64,000 nt of DNA from Symbiodinium natans (lineage: Eukaryota; Sar; Dinophyceae; Suessiales; Symbiodiniaceae), in assembly GCA_905221605.1 (NCBI GenBank), contig CAJNDS010002100.1, forward strand, positions 201,501 through 265,500, given 5' to 3'. Positions 40,256-50,231 of this stretch are shown in pieces (position 1 is the first letter of the stretch; each line of letters opens with the position of its first letter). The position numbers and the translations under genes were made by a program. The notes beneath the pieces are model-generated. The model was not told where the DNA came from. It was given only the letters and a program-made list of their open reading frames with translations, and ran no database searches.

Positions 40256-40738
40256 AACACACATGATTGACCCTTCCATGCTGCGATGCATTGCGGGGGA
40301 AGCCCCGATATCCAAATTGCCAACACCATTCCAGGTCGGATTGCTTTTTTAAATCGGGTTTTTAAGAACCAAAAGAGGGTCTTTTAAAACCCTCTTCTGC
40401 TGAATGGCAAGCTGTGTCGAACGAATTTTCATCGACGAAGACATCCTGAAGGCACAGCTCAGCAACACGACATCTTTCTGCAAAGCGGGGACACATGGGT
40501 CCGATTGGGTGGAACGGAGTTTCTGCTACTATTGTGCCATGGTTCACATCTAGCAGGAGGAAACTTAAGAAAAACTGTCCTCCCAAGCCGACAGCAATGA
40601 AACTTTGAGCCGCCAATGCTCTTCAAGTGCCGTTATGTCGCCTTTTTGGGAATACTCATGCTGCACCCTATAGCTTAGGGGTGCTTGGAAGCAATTTTAG
40701 ATGTTTCGTTACTATGGCTTTTCAAGACGGGAATTTTC

Positions 40739-40837
40739 TGCGCGGCGCGCTTTCAGTTTGTTTTCACGAAAGCGGATGAGCAACACCTCATTTGGGACTG
40801 TCCTCGGTTCAAGTCATTCACGCAACACTGACTTACT
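40739..40837 (+). pseudogene. Non-LTR retrotransposon 3' remnant (RT C-terminal zinc-knuckle-like)
   Basis: Frame reads CAARFQFVFTKADEQHLIWD then CPRFKSFTQH and TGA at 40829-40831. The (D/E)xHLIWDCP(R/F) core is the signature of the Cys/His motif after the reverse transcriptase of LINE-type elements. One expected upstream Cys is missing and the upstream frame is broken, so it is a fossil. CCCTAAA repeats resume at 40877. Confidence 0.55.
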
Positions 40838-41080
40838 GCAGCTGCAAAGGCAGGACTGGCAAATCCCAAGCCCAAACTGTAAGCCCTGAACCCTAAGCCC
40901 TAAACACTAAACCCTACTAAGTAAACCCTAAACCAGTTTGTTTGATCAGAGCCATCACTCAGGAAATGTTAAGTGGTTAGATTTTTTGGGACCTTGCAGA
41001 GGCCAACCATGAAATTCACCCAGTTTTTTCTCTCATGGAAGTCCCGATCAACACGGCTTGTCCCTTAGATTCAGCCACTT

Positions 41081-41148
41081 GTTTAGTCTTAAGCTCCCTT
41101 TCGCTTGGAACGCCGTTTAGTCTTAAGCTCCCTTTCGCTTGGAGCGTC
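41081..41148 (+). repeat. 34-bp tandem, two copies
   Basis: GTTTAGTCTTAAGCTCCCTT followed by TCGCTTGGA occurs at 41081 and again at 41115. Confidence 0.85.
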
Positions 41149-41186
41149 CTTTATCTGTGCTACGAAAATTGTGCCACCAGGATGGA

Positions 41187-41531
41187 TCACCCTGATCCAT
41201 GACATGCGTCGTGCCTTGCGTGTCGCACGCACCTCTTGAAAATGGCCTCAGTTAAAAGTGGCTTCTCCACATGTTGGGGCCGCTTTGGAGCGTGCGTGCC
41301 CATGAAATGCAACTGCTGGGCAATATCCAAAGGCCCTACAGCATCAGCCTCTTTGGACTGCTGATGAGCAGTGCCGTTATAGTTCCAAGCTCATACATTC
41401 CTCAGCCGAATCGCTAGATCTTCCGTGATGATGCTCGCATGCGGTGTGAAGCTATTCATTCTGAATGGAATTGTCAATTTCTTGACATTGAAGATACGCC
41501 GTAGCACATCCTTGGCATTTTGTAAAGCGCT
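41187..41531 (-). pseudogene. Decayed minus-strand ORF, about 110 codons
   Basis: Reading leftwards from 41522: QNAKDVLRRIFNVKKLTIPF, RMNSFTPHASIITEDLAIRL, RNV, a TGA at 41391-41393, then AWNYNGTAHQQSKEADAVGP, LDIAQQLHFMGTHAPKRPQH and on to a TGA at 41187-41189. The frame is kept across the first stop, and composition is protein-like on both sides. A family-C element sits right at its 5' end. Not recognised; possibly part of the same retroelement. Confidence 0.5.
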
Positions 41532-41532
41532 A

Positions 41533-41638
41533 ATATGGGGGTTTACGAAGACAGGGCCCTGTATTTGATCCCAAATGGTAGGGTCCCCTTATAATGAGGA
41601 CCCCAATGAGGTACCCCTAAGATCGTAAACCCCCATAT
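41533..41638 (+). mobile_element. Family-C element, clean copy
   Basis: TATGGGGGTTTACGAAGACA at the left, GATCGTAAACCCCCATA at the right: perfect inverted termini. Flanked by GCGCTA / TAGCGC, so the palindrome or target duplication extends outward. Confidence 0.75.
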
Positions 41639-41725
41639 AGCGCATCACTCATAATGTGAACGTACAAATAGCTCTTGACTTACCTTCATCGCATCGGCTC
41701 CGGGCCCCTTCGCTCTCTGAGCCAG

Positions 41726-41786
41726 GCCGCGAAGTTCTACAAGCTCCTCGATGACCCGGGCCGGCCTCAGCTGCTTCACTGCACCC
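41726..41786 (+). CDS. Candidate exon
   Basis: GAGCCAG|GCC GCG AAG. Reads AAKFYKLLDDPGRPQLLHCT. Clearly protein-like; the frame is open upstream too (IGSGPLRSLSQ). The donor is unclear in the following G run. Confidence 0.5.
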
Positions 41787-41842
41787 GGGGGGGGCTCAGC
41801 CTGACTTCTTTTTGTGTTGTCAGGGTTCTTGCGACTACGAAG

Positions 41843-41866
41843 GTGTGTGTGTGTGTGTGTGTGCGT

Positions 41867-41923
<57 letters not shown>
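41843..41923 (+). repeat. (GT)n microsatellite
   Basis: About 39 GT dinucleotides with a GC and a GG interruption. Confidence 0.95.
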
Positions 41924-41927
<4 letters not shown>

Positions 41928-42168
41928 TGTTTATTTCGCTAGAGCTACTCTTTTTGTTTTGTTACTCGTACTTGTTACTCTTTTATTCTTTTTGTGTTGG
42001 GGGGTTGGGTTTGACACTCCTCGAGTTCAAGGTTCGCACTGCGTTTTCGGCTTTGGGAGGTCAGGGACTCCTAAACCCTACACCCTAAGCCCTAGAACCT
42101 AAAAATGCTAAACTCTCAGCCCCAAGCCCTAAGCCCTAAACCCTAACCCTAAGTCCCAAAAACACCAG

Positions 42169-42189
42169 ACCGCGAACCTGAAGTTGGAG
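42169..42189 (+). CDS. Candidate small exon
   Basis: CACCAG|ACC GCG ... TTG GAG|GTGGGG. Reads TANLKLE; if read through, VGGLRELELSNPML follows. Heptad-like leucines suggest a coiled coil. Confidence 0.3.
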
Positions 42190-42263
42190 GTGGGGGGGCT
42201 TCGGGAGCTGGAGCTCAGCAATCCAATGTTGAAATTTAGGGGGCTGAACAAAGGTCTCCAATT

Positions 42264-42320
42264 GGGATGTTCCCCCTATGTCGAGGGTAATCCCTCTGTT
42301 CGTATAAGGGGAGCATCCCA
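42264..42320 (+). mobile_element. Short family-A element
   Basis: GGGATGTTCCCCCTATGTCG...CGTATAAGGGGAGCATCCC, with an internal GAGGGTAATCCCTC palindrome. A miniature of 57 bp lacking the ACAGTCCT core. Confidence 0.6.
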
Positions 42321-42424
42321 AGTCTGTAAGGATAAGCTTGGTGCATGCTTGTGCTTGTTGTGCTTGTGCATAAGTCGCTGTGGCCCTAAAGTTGCAGCTC
42401 TTGAGATGGTGTTGGGGAAGTCCT

Positions 42425-42605
42425 AAGCCCTAATCCCTAAGCCCTAGCTCTAAGCCCTAAGCCCTAAACCCTAAGCCCTGAGCCCTAAGCCCTAAGCCCT
42501 AAACCCTAAGCCCTAAGCCCTAAGCCCTAAGCCTTACGCCCGAAGCCCTAAGCCCGAAGCCCTAAGCCCTAAGCCCTAAACCCTAAGCCCTAGGCCCTAA
42601 GCCAG
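42425..42605 (+). repeat. CCCTAAG variant array
   Basis: About 25 heptamers, mostly CCCTAAG instead of CCCTAAA, i.e. a CTTAGGG-type block. Confidence 0.9.
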
Positions 42606-42621
42606 GCGTTGAGACCGCCAC

Positions 42622-42712
42622 ATGAAGAGCTCGAAGCAGCCCAGGACTGGGGCACCAGAGTCGCGCCTTTTGACCTGCGACGTCATCAAGGCCGGCATGT
42701 GGGGCCTCGGTT
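42622..42712 (+). CDS. Candidate exon
   Basis: Sits between CCCTAAG repeats and a TTTAGGG array. One frame from ATG 42622 reads MKSSKQPRTGAPESRLLTCD, VIKAGMWGL; another reads ELEAAQDWGTRVAPFDLRRH. The ATG frame looks better; it could be a first exon. Confidence 0.4.
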
Positions 42713-42772
42713 TTAGGGTTTGGGGTTTTAGGGTTTTAGGGTTTCAGGGTTTAGGGTTTAGGGTTTAGGGTT

Positions 42773-42880
42773 GGCTTAGGGTTTAGGGTTTAGGGTTTAG
42801 GGTTTAGGGTTTAGGGTTTAGGGTTTAGGGTTTAGGGTTTAGGGTTTAGGGTTTAGGGTTTAGGGTTTAGGGTTTAGGTA
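42773..42880 (+). repeat. TTTAGGG array
   Basis: Fifteen near-perfect heptamers, one of the longest TTTAGGG-oriented arrays here. Confidence 0.95.
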
Positions 42881-43156
42881 TACAGGCTTATTCCCCAAAC
42901 AGTGTGTCGACACTATCTTGTTCCTGCGTGAAGAACAAGAGGGGCTTAGATCGCCGTAGTGGTTGCCCCAAGCGCCCGCGCTGCGGACCCTAAGTTTCTC
43001 TCTCAAGGCCTGCGCATTTTGGACGGAAAATCGCGTTCTCGCCCAGGCGCAGGCGCGGCCGCGCTCGCCGTTCCGGAAACTGTCGTCGCTGTTGGACAGT
43101 GGGCTCGCGAAATGCGAAACCGTCGTCGTTTTTGGACGTGCTCCTGATCCATTGGA

Positions 43157-43495
43157 ATGTTCTGGCATTTCCAGCCTAGTGGTTTAGGGTCTTTGTATGG
43201 AGAGGACTGGTTGAGGCCGAGGCACCTGATGCAAGGAGCGAGTGAGAACCGTTTGTCCATTGCTAAGCGCCCGAGTTCCGCAACACTCAGCCGAAACTCC
43301 GCTAAATCCCAAAGCTCCCTTGCAGAACATCGCGCGCCTCAGGAGCCGAGGCTTTTCTGCACCATGCCCTTTCTCCCGCTGTCTGTTGCGGAGCCCTTCT
43401 CAGTGACCCTTGGATTTATAGAATTGATGGGCTGCCTTTCAGGGAGTCTTTATGGGTGTTCATGGGCCTTTCTGTGGGGTGCTGTTGGGGTTTAG
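43157..43495 (+). CDS. Coding-like ORF, unassigned
   Basis: Open frame with SENRLSIAKRPSSATLSRNS and LFCTMPFLPLSVAEPFSVTL, ending near T/G-rich repeats. A minus frame (43003-43260) is also open. No domain recognised; low support. Confidence 0.25.
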   Translation: MFWHFQPSGLGSLYGEDWLRPRHLMQGASENRLSIAKRPSSATLSRNSAKSQSSLAEHRAPQEPRLFCTMPFLPLSVAEPFSVTLGFIELMGCLSGSLYGCSWAFLWGAVGV

Positions 43496-43559
43496 GGGGG
43501 TTTGGGGGTTTAGGCCTTCGAGAATTTGTGAGTCTTGGTGTTCCTTATTCATAGGCGCC

Positions 43560-43594
43560 CGGGCCATGCTTGCACCATCATGGCAATCTTCCAG
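43560..43594 (+). CDS. Candidate exon end with GTAAAC donor
   Basis: Frame HACTIMAIFQ ends CAG|GTAAAC. Right edge good, left edge uncertain. Confidence 0.35.
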
Positions 43595-43613
43595 GTAAAC
43601 CCTAAGCCTCAAC

Positions 43614-43705
43614 TAAACCCCTAAACCCCTAAACCCCTAAACCCCTAAACCCCTAAACCCCTAAACCCCTAAACCCTAAACCCTAGACCCTAAACCCTAA
43701 ACCCT
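43614..43705 (+). repeat. CCCCTAAA (8-bp) then CCCTAAA array
   Basis: Seven CCCCTAAA units followed by 7-bp units. Same 8-bp variant as 53765-54117. Confidence 0.9.
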
Positions 43706-43933
43706 AAAGCCTTGGACACTTACACCCTCAAAGCTAAAAGCACCGCAACCACCACAAAAACTATTCTTAGATGGCCTTGTGTGGGGCTGTTGCATGTAGG
43801 GAGTAACTCCCAAGCTGCCCTAAACCCTAAAACCTAAACCCTAAACCCTAAACCCAAGAACCTGGGACCTCCAAACTTTAGGGTTTTAGGGCTTTGGGGT
43901 TTTGGGGTTTAGTGGTTTTAGGGTTTCAGGGTT

Positions 43934-44030
43934 GAGATGTTTCCCCCCTGTAGTAACAGTCCTTAATAGGGATTATAGTACCCCTCTTACAATCCTTTCT
44001 AAGGACTGTTAGTATAACAAGGAACATCCC
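43934..44030 (+). mobile_element. Family-A inverted-repeat element
   Basis: GAGATGTTTCCCCCCTGTAG...GTTAGTATAACAAGGAACATCCC; core ACAGTCCTTAATAGGGATTA / CTAAGGACTGTT. Confidence 0.7.
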
Positions 44031-44044
44031 TAGACCCTAACCCT

Positions 44045-44125
44045 AACCCCTAAACCCTAAACCCTAAACCCTAAACCCTAAACCCTAAACCCTAAACCCT
44101 AAACCCTAAACCCTAAACCCTAAAA
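44045..44125 (+). repeat. CCCTAAA array
   Basis: Eleven near-perfect heptamers before exon 44159. Confidence 0.95.
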
Positions 44126-44158
44126 GAAGCCCCAAAGCATGCTTTCTCCGTGCTGCAG

Positions 44159-44219
44159 GAAGGCCACCACCGCTGTGAATGCGTTCCATCTCGGCGGGGC
44201 GTCGGTGGAGAAGATGCCG
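44159..44219 (+). CDS. Candidate exon
   Basis: GCTGCAG|G AAG ... ATG CCG|GTGATG. Reads KATTAVNAFHLGGASVEKMP; phase 2 to 0. Unrecognised. Confidence 0.5.
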
Positions 44220-44281
44220 GTGATGCTTCTGTGATTCGACTGATTAGTCTTCCCTCTTGCGTGCCTAGGAGTCTACTTGAA

Positions 44282-44393
44282 GCTTCATGTGGGGGTAGTT
44301 ATAAGTATGGTTATAAGTATGATAACTATACTTATCACCCTATCTGGGGTACTTATATAACCCTACTTGGAACTACAATTGAACCTCATGTCG
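44282..44393 (+). mobile_element. Family-B element, diverged ends
   Basis: TACTTGAAGCTTCATGTGGG at the left, ACTACAATTGAACCTCATG at the right; interior AGTTATAAGTATGGTTATAA and complementary CTTATATAACCCTACTT. Confidence 0.5.
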
Positions 44394-44627
44394 TGCGCCT
44401 TGCTATCCCTCAAAGACCCCGCCCCCAAGAGTGCATAGTTGCCGTCGTGGCAGATTCATCTTCGTCGTGTCCGGCACACAGGTGTCGGAAATGCGACAGG
44501 GATGAGTCAGGAACATGAGGAGCCGCGAGTCAGGAATAGACGACGTGGTTGCTGTTTTGTTCTCCACACCAGCTGCCTTCATTCCTTACACAGGCCGCTG
44601 CTCCCTGAAAAGCTTCCCCCTTCAAAG

Positions 44628-44980
44628 CCCTGAGACACTTGGAGAACCCCGTGCTCAGGAAGGCCATGCGAGAGGATCTCTTCCGGGAGACAAGCGATCG
44701 AGTCAAGGTTGGGTTGGGCAATTTGCGGACTTGCCCATTCAAGAGGATCAGATCAGCTGGGCAGCGTTCTGTTGTGCGGTCTAGGGTCTGCGGCGGCAGT
44801 TGCTAAGAGGTTTTAGTGGCTCAAGAACTGACAGCCGTGCTGCACTCTGGCCCCTAAAGCCCTAGATCCCAAGCTCCAAACCCACCCTAAGCCCGAAACC
44901 CACGATTCAAGCAGGCAAATGACCTCGACCCCTTCCCGATGCCTCTGGACCTGCGACCGGCCACATCCGCTCAATCGGAG
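44628..44980 (+). CDS. Two-exon segment of an unrecognised gene
   Basis: Exon 44628-44707 (TTCAAAG|CC CTG ... GTC AAG|GTTGGG) reads LRHLENPVLRKAMREDLFRE then TSDRVK. Exon 44912-44980 (phase 0, ends GAG|GTGCCT) reads QANDLDPFPMPLDLRPATSA. Junction phase agrees; TTTAGGG repeats follow at 44998. A helical then proline-rich protein, function unknown. Confidence 0.55.
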
Positions 44981-45278
44981 GTGCCTTTGGGTTGAGGGTT
45001 TAGGGTTTAGGGTTTAGGGTCCCAGGAATTTGAGGGTTCAGGGGGTTCTAGCGTTTGGGATAAAGGGATTCGGGCTTTCGGGCTGAGTGATGTGAGTGAT
45101 GTTCCATGGCAGCCCTAAACAAAACGAGGTGTGGGGTTCTTGGCTTGCAATGGGTCACTAGGTATGCCTCTAGAAATAGTCAATGGCGCAACGGCGCAAC
45201 GCGTTCCCCTCATCATCCACCTTGGCTCCATGGCGGGCAGGGCTTACTTGGTGTCAATGTATGGATGTTGTACTTCTG

Positions 45279-45376
45279 AACCCCAAACCCCAAACCCCAA
45301 ACCCCAAACCCCAAACCCCAAACCCCAAACCCCAAACCCCAAACCCCAAACCCCAAACCCCAAACCCCAAACCCCA
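45279..45376 (+). repeat. CCCCAAA homogeneous array
   Basis: Fourteen CCCCAAA units in a row, i.e. TTTGGGG type, followed by CCCCAAAA/CCCTAAAA units. Confidence 0.95.
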
Positions 45377-46894
45377 AACCCCAAGCCCAAAACCCCAAAA
45401 CCCCAAAACCCTAAAACCCTAAAACCCCATACCCCATACCCCAAACCCCAAACCCCAAACCCCAAAACCCGAAACCCGAAACCCTACACCCTAAACCCTA
45501 AACCCTCAACCCTACATCAGTCTCTTAGTGGTTCTGGGCAACTGCGCATCTTGCAGCAGCGGGCTTTGACAGGACCGCAACAACAAAGCCAAGGCCCCAA
45601 AGAAATCGGAAGTGATAGGTAGGGTTGTAAGTACCTTTAAAGAAGGTTCCAAAGAATTGTTGTACCACAAATCAATGGGTAGTTTTAAGTAGGGTAGCAA
45701 AGTGCCCTCGGTAAGGTTCTAAGCCTCGTTATCATACTTCGAACCCTACTCTCGAACCATTCTCTCTAAGGTCGGAACCATCGGCCCTTAGTGTGGTCCC
45801 CCACCTTTGTTTGTAGGGATCCGAAGTATGAGCCCTTACTATATGTAGGGCATATAGGGGTTATGGAATAAGGGGCCCAAATTAAGGCCCCATACCTCGG
45901 ATCCCCTATACTCATGAACCTCCGGGAGCCCTAGCGTCGACTTCCGGCTCAGGCAGCGGAGAGCACCTTCGTCCAGCCCTGCTGATATCCACGGGATCCA
46001 CAAGCCTGAATTGGGTGTTAGGTTCCTCGAACAAACTTGGCAAGGTGTGGGATGAGAAGCCATTCTCTCAGGATGTTCTCCAAACGTGAACTGTGGAGTT
46101 GTCCTTAAGGTTAGGGCCTCTTCATACACGTCTCCTTAACAATAGGGCTTCCTGACAAAGAAGGGGGCCCTAATTAGAACAACCCCTCCGTGTGAATAGT
46201 TCTTGAGCATCCTCTATCCCAGGCCATGTGCCCTGTTCGCCCCGAGCCAGACGGTTCAGGGAGCGAGAAATCCTACAGCATTGGGTGCGGGTTCCGAGGC
46301 TGTTGTAGCATGGTTTCCTCGGAAGAGTAGCTCAAACGCTCGTGCAGCAGTTCGGGTGAAGTCAGCAAGCGGACCCCTGCCGATGCTGATACTTGTACTC
46401 TTACTATCTTCGGCGCTTGAGTGCCAAAGTTGATGCCACTCTGTTCCCCAAGCCTGGCAGCCAGTTACCCCTCGCTCGGTTGCGGGGATTCCCCGATCCA
46501 GGGCCGAGTCTTTTGAGATCCAAAGCCCTGAACCCAGAACCCACACCCTAAACCCCGAACCCAGACCATAGCCCTGAATCCTGATAGGTTCAGGGTTCGA
46601 GTTTGGGCACTGGGCCTGGCTTGCAGTGGCTTTGTATCCTGGCAAACGAACGAGTCATTCAGACTCCGTGCAGTTTTGGGAATGCGCTGCGCCGGATAGG
46701 AGTGCGGCAGTCATGCAGGACGGAAGTCTTGTAGCTACTGTTCACAGGATGATGTCGTGCCACTCAGCCCCGTGTGAGTGTCTTGTGCCAGGGGCCTTAG
46801 TCACCCGAACATTCCCGAAACCCTAAACCCTCATCCCTAAACCCTAAACCCTAAGCCCTACAGTAAACCCTAAACCCTAAGCCCTAAAATGCAG

Positions 46895-46929
46895 TCATCA
46901 AGGACCTGAATGTGAAGAAAGTGTTTCAG
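46895..46929 (+). CDS. Candidate 35-bp exon
   Basis: AATGCAG|TC ATC ... TTT CAG|GTTGGG. Reads IKDLNVKKVFQ, phase 1 to 0. CCCTAAA-type upstream. Confidence 0.4.
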
Positions 46930-47392
46930 GTTGGGGTTGCTTAAGGCCAGGGCCTATTGACACTTCGTTTTTGAAGGGTTAGCTAGGGTTTGGGTATTGA
47001 AGTCAAGCTTCTAGGTTGTGTTTAGCGCTGTATCGCCGGCGTGATGCTTGCTGCGCTTCTGGCCAATCGTCGCATTCCGTTGAAGAAGCTTCCAAGAAGC
47101 TTCTGAATGTTAAGAGCCACCCCAAACCCGAAACCCTAAGCCCTAAACCCTCTTCCCTACACCCCGGAATCCCTACGCCCCAAGCCCCTACATCCCTCAA
47201 GCCCTGAAGCCCCTAGAACTTCTCTGAAGCCCTTCTGCCCCAAACCCAGACTCGAAAGTAGCCCCAAGGGGAGATCTCGTTCCTTACGATGCCTTGGTTC
47301 TGCTGGCCCGCAACGCTTTGGCTGCTTTTTTCCTGTAAACCGTCAACCCTGAACCCTGGACCCCTAAACCCTAGACCCTAGACCCTGAACCC

Positions 47393-47467
47393 TAAACCCT
47401 AAACCCTAAACCCTAAACCCTAAACCCTAAACCCTAAACCCTAAACCCTAAACCCTAAACCCTAAAT
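47393..47467 (+). repeat. CCCTAAA array
   Basis: Ten perfect heptamers. Confidence 0.95.
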
Positions 47468-47595
47468 CTTAAGCCCCTACAACCCCTGAAGGCTCCCGAA
47501 GAACAGAGATAGCTCCCCCGGCCAAGCCAGCGGATGCTACGTGCATGCTGAGGTGGACTCGGTACCTCGTATTACGAGGATTCTCAGTGGCTGTG

Positions 47596-47674
47596 CTAAC
47601 CCTAAACCCTAAACCCTAAACCCTAAACCCTAAACCCTAAACCCTAAACCCTAAACCCTAAACCCTAAACCCTC
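47596..47674 (+). repeat. CCCTAAA array
   Basis: Eleven perfect heptamers ending 4 bp before the acceptor of exon 47678. Confidence 0.95.
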
Positions 47675-47677
47675 TAG

Positions 47678-47787
47678 CCGAATTCACGGATGACACCTCC
47701 TTCGGGGCATGCCGGGAGGAGTCCGGCAGCTTGCCGATGATGCAAGGACTGGTGGACTCCCAGCGCTCGCCCATGCACGAAAGAAGG
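47678..47787 (+). CDS. Candidate exon
   Basis: CTCTAG|CC GAA ... AGA AGG|GTTTGG; phase 1 to 0. Reads EFTDDTSFGACREESGSLPM, MQGLVDSQRSPMHERR. Array before, T/G-rich repeats after. Not recognised. Confidence 0.55.
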
Positions 47788-47944
47788 GTTTGGGGTTGGG
47801 GCTTTTGGGTTTTGGAGTTTCAGGGTTTAGGCTGTTTGGGTTTTGGGGTTTTTGGGCTTAGGGTTCAGGATGCTCGCGTTTGGGGTTTTAAGTTGTAGCG
47901 GATTCGGGATTTAGTGTTGTAGGGTTTAGGGTTGTCAATCAACA

Positions 47945-48400
47945 ACCCACCAAAACAGACCCCAATACATGATACTATGGCCCCTGGTGTGTGGTAAGGG
48001 CTTGTTGGCTTGGAGCTTGTGCGCACAGAACAAACCGGTAGACGGTGCAAATGAATGCACCGCATGATCAGATAAAGGCAAAGTCATATTGCGTCGTTGC
48101 TATAGCACTCATGCTCATCATTACTCTTCGTTTCTGAGGCCACGCAGGTGTTCAATTGCAGTCAATACAAACTTCTCAGTTGCTACACAAGTTTATCACA
48201 TTATTTTGCACTTGTCTTCGTTTTGACTACACGCTGGTGTACCTCTTTTCAGCTGCTGTTAGTTGCTTGAATCTTTCCTTCCTGGCCAACTTGCAGTATA
48301 CAACAACTTGCTATCGAGACGATCGACAAAACCAAACGTCTCGATCTTGCTCATCAACAAAGAATGCACGCGTCCTGTTGTGAGGTCAAACCGAAGAGTA
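47945..48400. other. Repeat-poor intronic or intergenic stretch
   Basis: No telomere-type units and no supported exon. Short frames on both strands lack splice context. Confidence 0.4.
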
Positions 48401-48481
48401 TGGGCACAACCCCAACCCTGAACCCTAAGCCAATTCCCAACGTCTAGGATCCGGCAGATGCCCCCTGAACCCAAAAGAGCC

Positions 48482-48560
48482 CAACCCTAAACCCTAAACC
48501 CTAAACCCTAAACCCTAAACCCTAAACCCTAAACCCTAAACCCTAAACCCCTAAACCCCT
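48482..48560 (+). repeat. CCCTAAA array
   Basis: About ten heptamers upstream of exon 48610. Confidence 0.95.
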
Positions 48561-48609
48561 ACAGCCCAAGCCCTCCACCCCTCCACCCCACAATCCTGCA
48601 TCCTCGAAG

Positions 48610-48650
48610 TCAACGAGTGGCGCAAGGAAGCTAAGATGATGGGCATGGGG
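48610..48650 (+). CDS. Candidate exon
   Basis: CTCGAAG|TC AAC ... ATG GGG|GTAGCA; phase 1 to 0. Reads NEWRKEAKMMGMG. Same phase class as 46895 and 47678. Confidence 0.4.
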
Positions 48651-48950
48651 GTAGCAACCGATAAGCAAGTAGATGCAAATGATACATGTAACATGTGCAT
48701 CTGATTTTGTGTATAGATATATCTATATCTATATCTCTGTATATATACATATGTTTTTTTAAGTACTGGACTGCTCATTGAAGCAAAATTAAAATTTAAA
48801 CTGCCCCGCATGCCCACGTACTTTGTAACGGACACCCCTGCAGAAAGAACCGCGTCGAGATAGCTTGAAAACAAGGAACCCCCCCCCTCAAATTACACAG
48901 GGTTTCGCAATTGCGTGCGATATCGCGTCCTTGTGCCGCAAGCAACGCAG

Positions 48951-49011
48951 CATGGCCATGCAGAGCTACTGCATGGCGGAGGCCCATTCTGGTGCTCTGC
49001 AGCTTGCAGTC
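48951..49011 (+). CDS. Candidate exon
   Basis: AACGCAG|C ATG GCC. Reads MAMQSYCMAEAHSGALQLAV; TTTAGGG-type sequence follows. Function unknown. Confidence 0.4.
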
Positions 49012-49468
49012 AGGGTTCAGGGTCCAGGGCTTAGGATTTCAGGCTTCCGCACTTTGGTTTCTTGGGTTTAGGGTTTAGGGTTTCCCGAACCCTAAACCCC
49101 AAGCCCCGGCCTCCAACTTTGCATTATATCGCTTTTGATTGGAAAGGAACACACATTAACAATGATATAATGATGCGGCATTTCGGGTGTTAATTCTCCT
49201 ACTTTTATGCCCCAATATCAGTGTGAGTGGTTAATGCACGCAAGAATCTTGTCCAGGAAGTTTACTACTTTCCCCGTTCGTTGTTTAGGGGGCTCTTGCT
49301 CAGTTTTTTTGCAAGAATCCTCTTAGCATCCTCCAGGGACGGTTATCTCACATAAAGGTGATAACAATTCTTGGTCTTTTTCCTAGTTCACATGGTCTCT
49401 GCTTGTGCTCTCTTTTGGTTCACCTTTATCTTTCTTGGAAATCCAGCACAAAAACGCTGAAATTCCCC

Positions 49469-49653
49469 TCCCCCCCCCCCCCCCCCCCCACCCCCCCCCC
49501 CCCCCCCCCCCCCACCCCCCCCCCCCCCCCCCCCCACCCCCCCCCCCCCCCCCCCCCACCCCCCCCACCCCCCCCCCCCCCCCCCCCACCCCCCACCCCC
49601 ACCCCCCCCCCCCCCACCCCCCCCCCCCCCCCCCCCCCCACCCCCCCCCCCCC
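49469..49653 (+). repeat. 185-bp poly-C tract with single A interruptions
   Basis: C runs of 5-28 bp separated by single A. All three + frames are open as Pro/His/Thr and all minus frames as Gly/Trp/Val, which produces long false ORFs. Confidence 0.95.
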
Positions 49654-49665
49654 ACCAAACCCGAG

Positions 49666-50028
49666 CTGAGCAGCGTTGATAGCTGTTTCAGGATTGATAA
49701 CGTGAGGCTGTTTTTGTTGTGTTCTCCATCGGGCTCTGGCCATGAGCAAGTTAACGTTTGGGCTTAGGGTTGGTGATGTATGAGGAGACCGAGATATTCT
49801 TTCGGGGATGCGGTCGTAGAGTTGCTGAAGTTGGTTCTGTCGGGCCTCGGCAATGTTGGCGGCTGAAGTTTGCGGCCCTGGCTGTATGCCCCGCGCCTTC
49901 CTTCTGCTGGCCAAAACCTCGGGCTGCATGGAGGTGACTTGCTGTTTCTTAAGGGGGCAGTAGGGGCCCACATTTACGGCGCTGCTAGAGGTAGATACGC
50001 GGGGTTCTGCAGATACCTGGAGGTTCAT
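49666..50028 (-). CDS. Coding-like minus-strand ORF
   Basis: Upstream of its run into poly-Gly the frame reads KKQQVTSMQPEVLASRRKAR, NIAEARQNQLQQLYDRIPER and RWRTQQKQPHVINPETAINA, which looks like real protein. The Met comes from the terminal repeat of the adjacent family-B element. It would be the only minus-strand gene here. Unverified. Confidence 0.3.
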
Positions 50029-50124
50029 GGTACTGACTAAAGGGCCTTATAGGGGTTATCCCAATTATAAGTGGGGTTATAAGCCCAGTAAGTGAAAAAG
50101 AAGGTCCCATGAACCTCCAAGTAG
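50023..50124 (+). mobile_element. Family-B introner-like element
   Basis: GTTCATGGTACTGA (after CCTGGAG) to CCCATGAACCTCCAAGTAG. Its right-hand AG is the acceptor of the first recognised TrmY exon. Confidence 0.7.
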
Positions 50125-50231
50125 GGACCCGGGCCTTGAGCACCAGCAAGGTGAAGCTCAACAACCTCACGGAGGGTCGCTTTGACCTCATCTGCCGTGT
50201 GATTAGCGCCGCCCTCTTCACCTCACATGGG
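50125..50231 (+). CDS. TrmY-like exon (N-terminal part)
   Basis: Acceptor CCAAGTAG from the family-B element; ends CAT GGG|GTCCCT. Contains GRFDLICR, the most conserved N-terminal TrmY motif. Confidence 0.75.

Noticed and set aside
45131-45622. ORFs of 60-163 codons rich in Pro-Asn-Pro-Lys or Gly-Phe-Gly-Val-Trp
   Set aside because: Translations of the CCCCAAA array on either strand.
46203-46826. Opposing ORFs of 66-129 codons
   Set aside because: Both strands look equally protein-like and no splice or domain evidence favours one.
49358-49767. Proline-rich and glycine-rich ORFs of 91-200 codons
   Set aside because: Produced by the poly-C tract; all frames are open.
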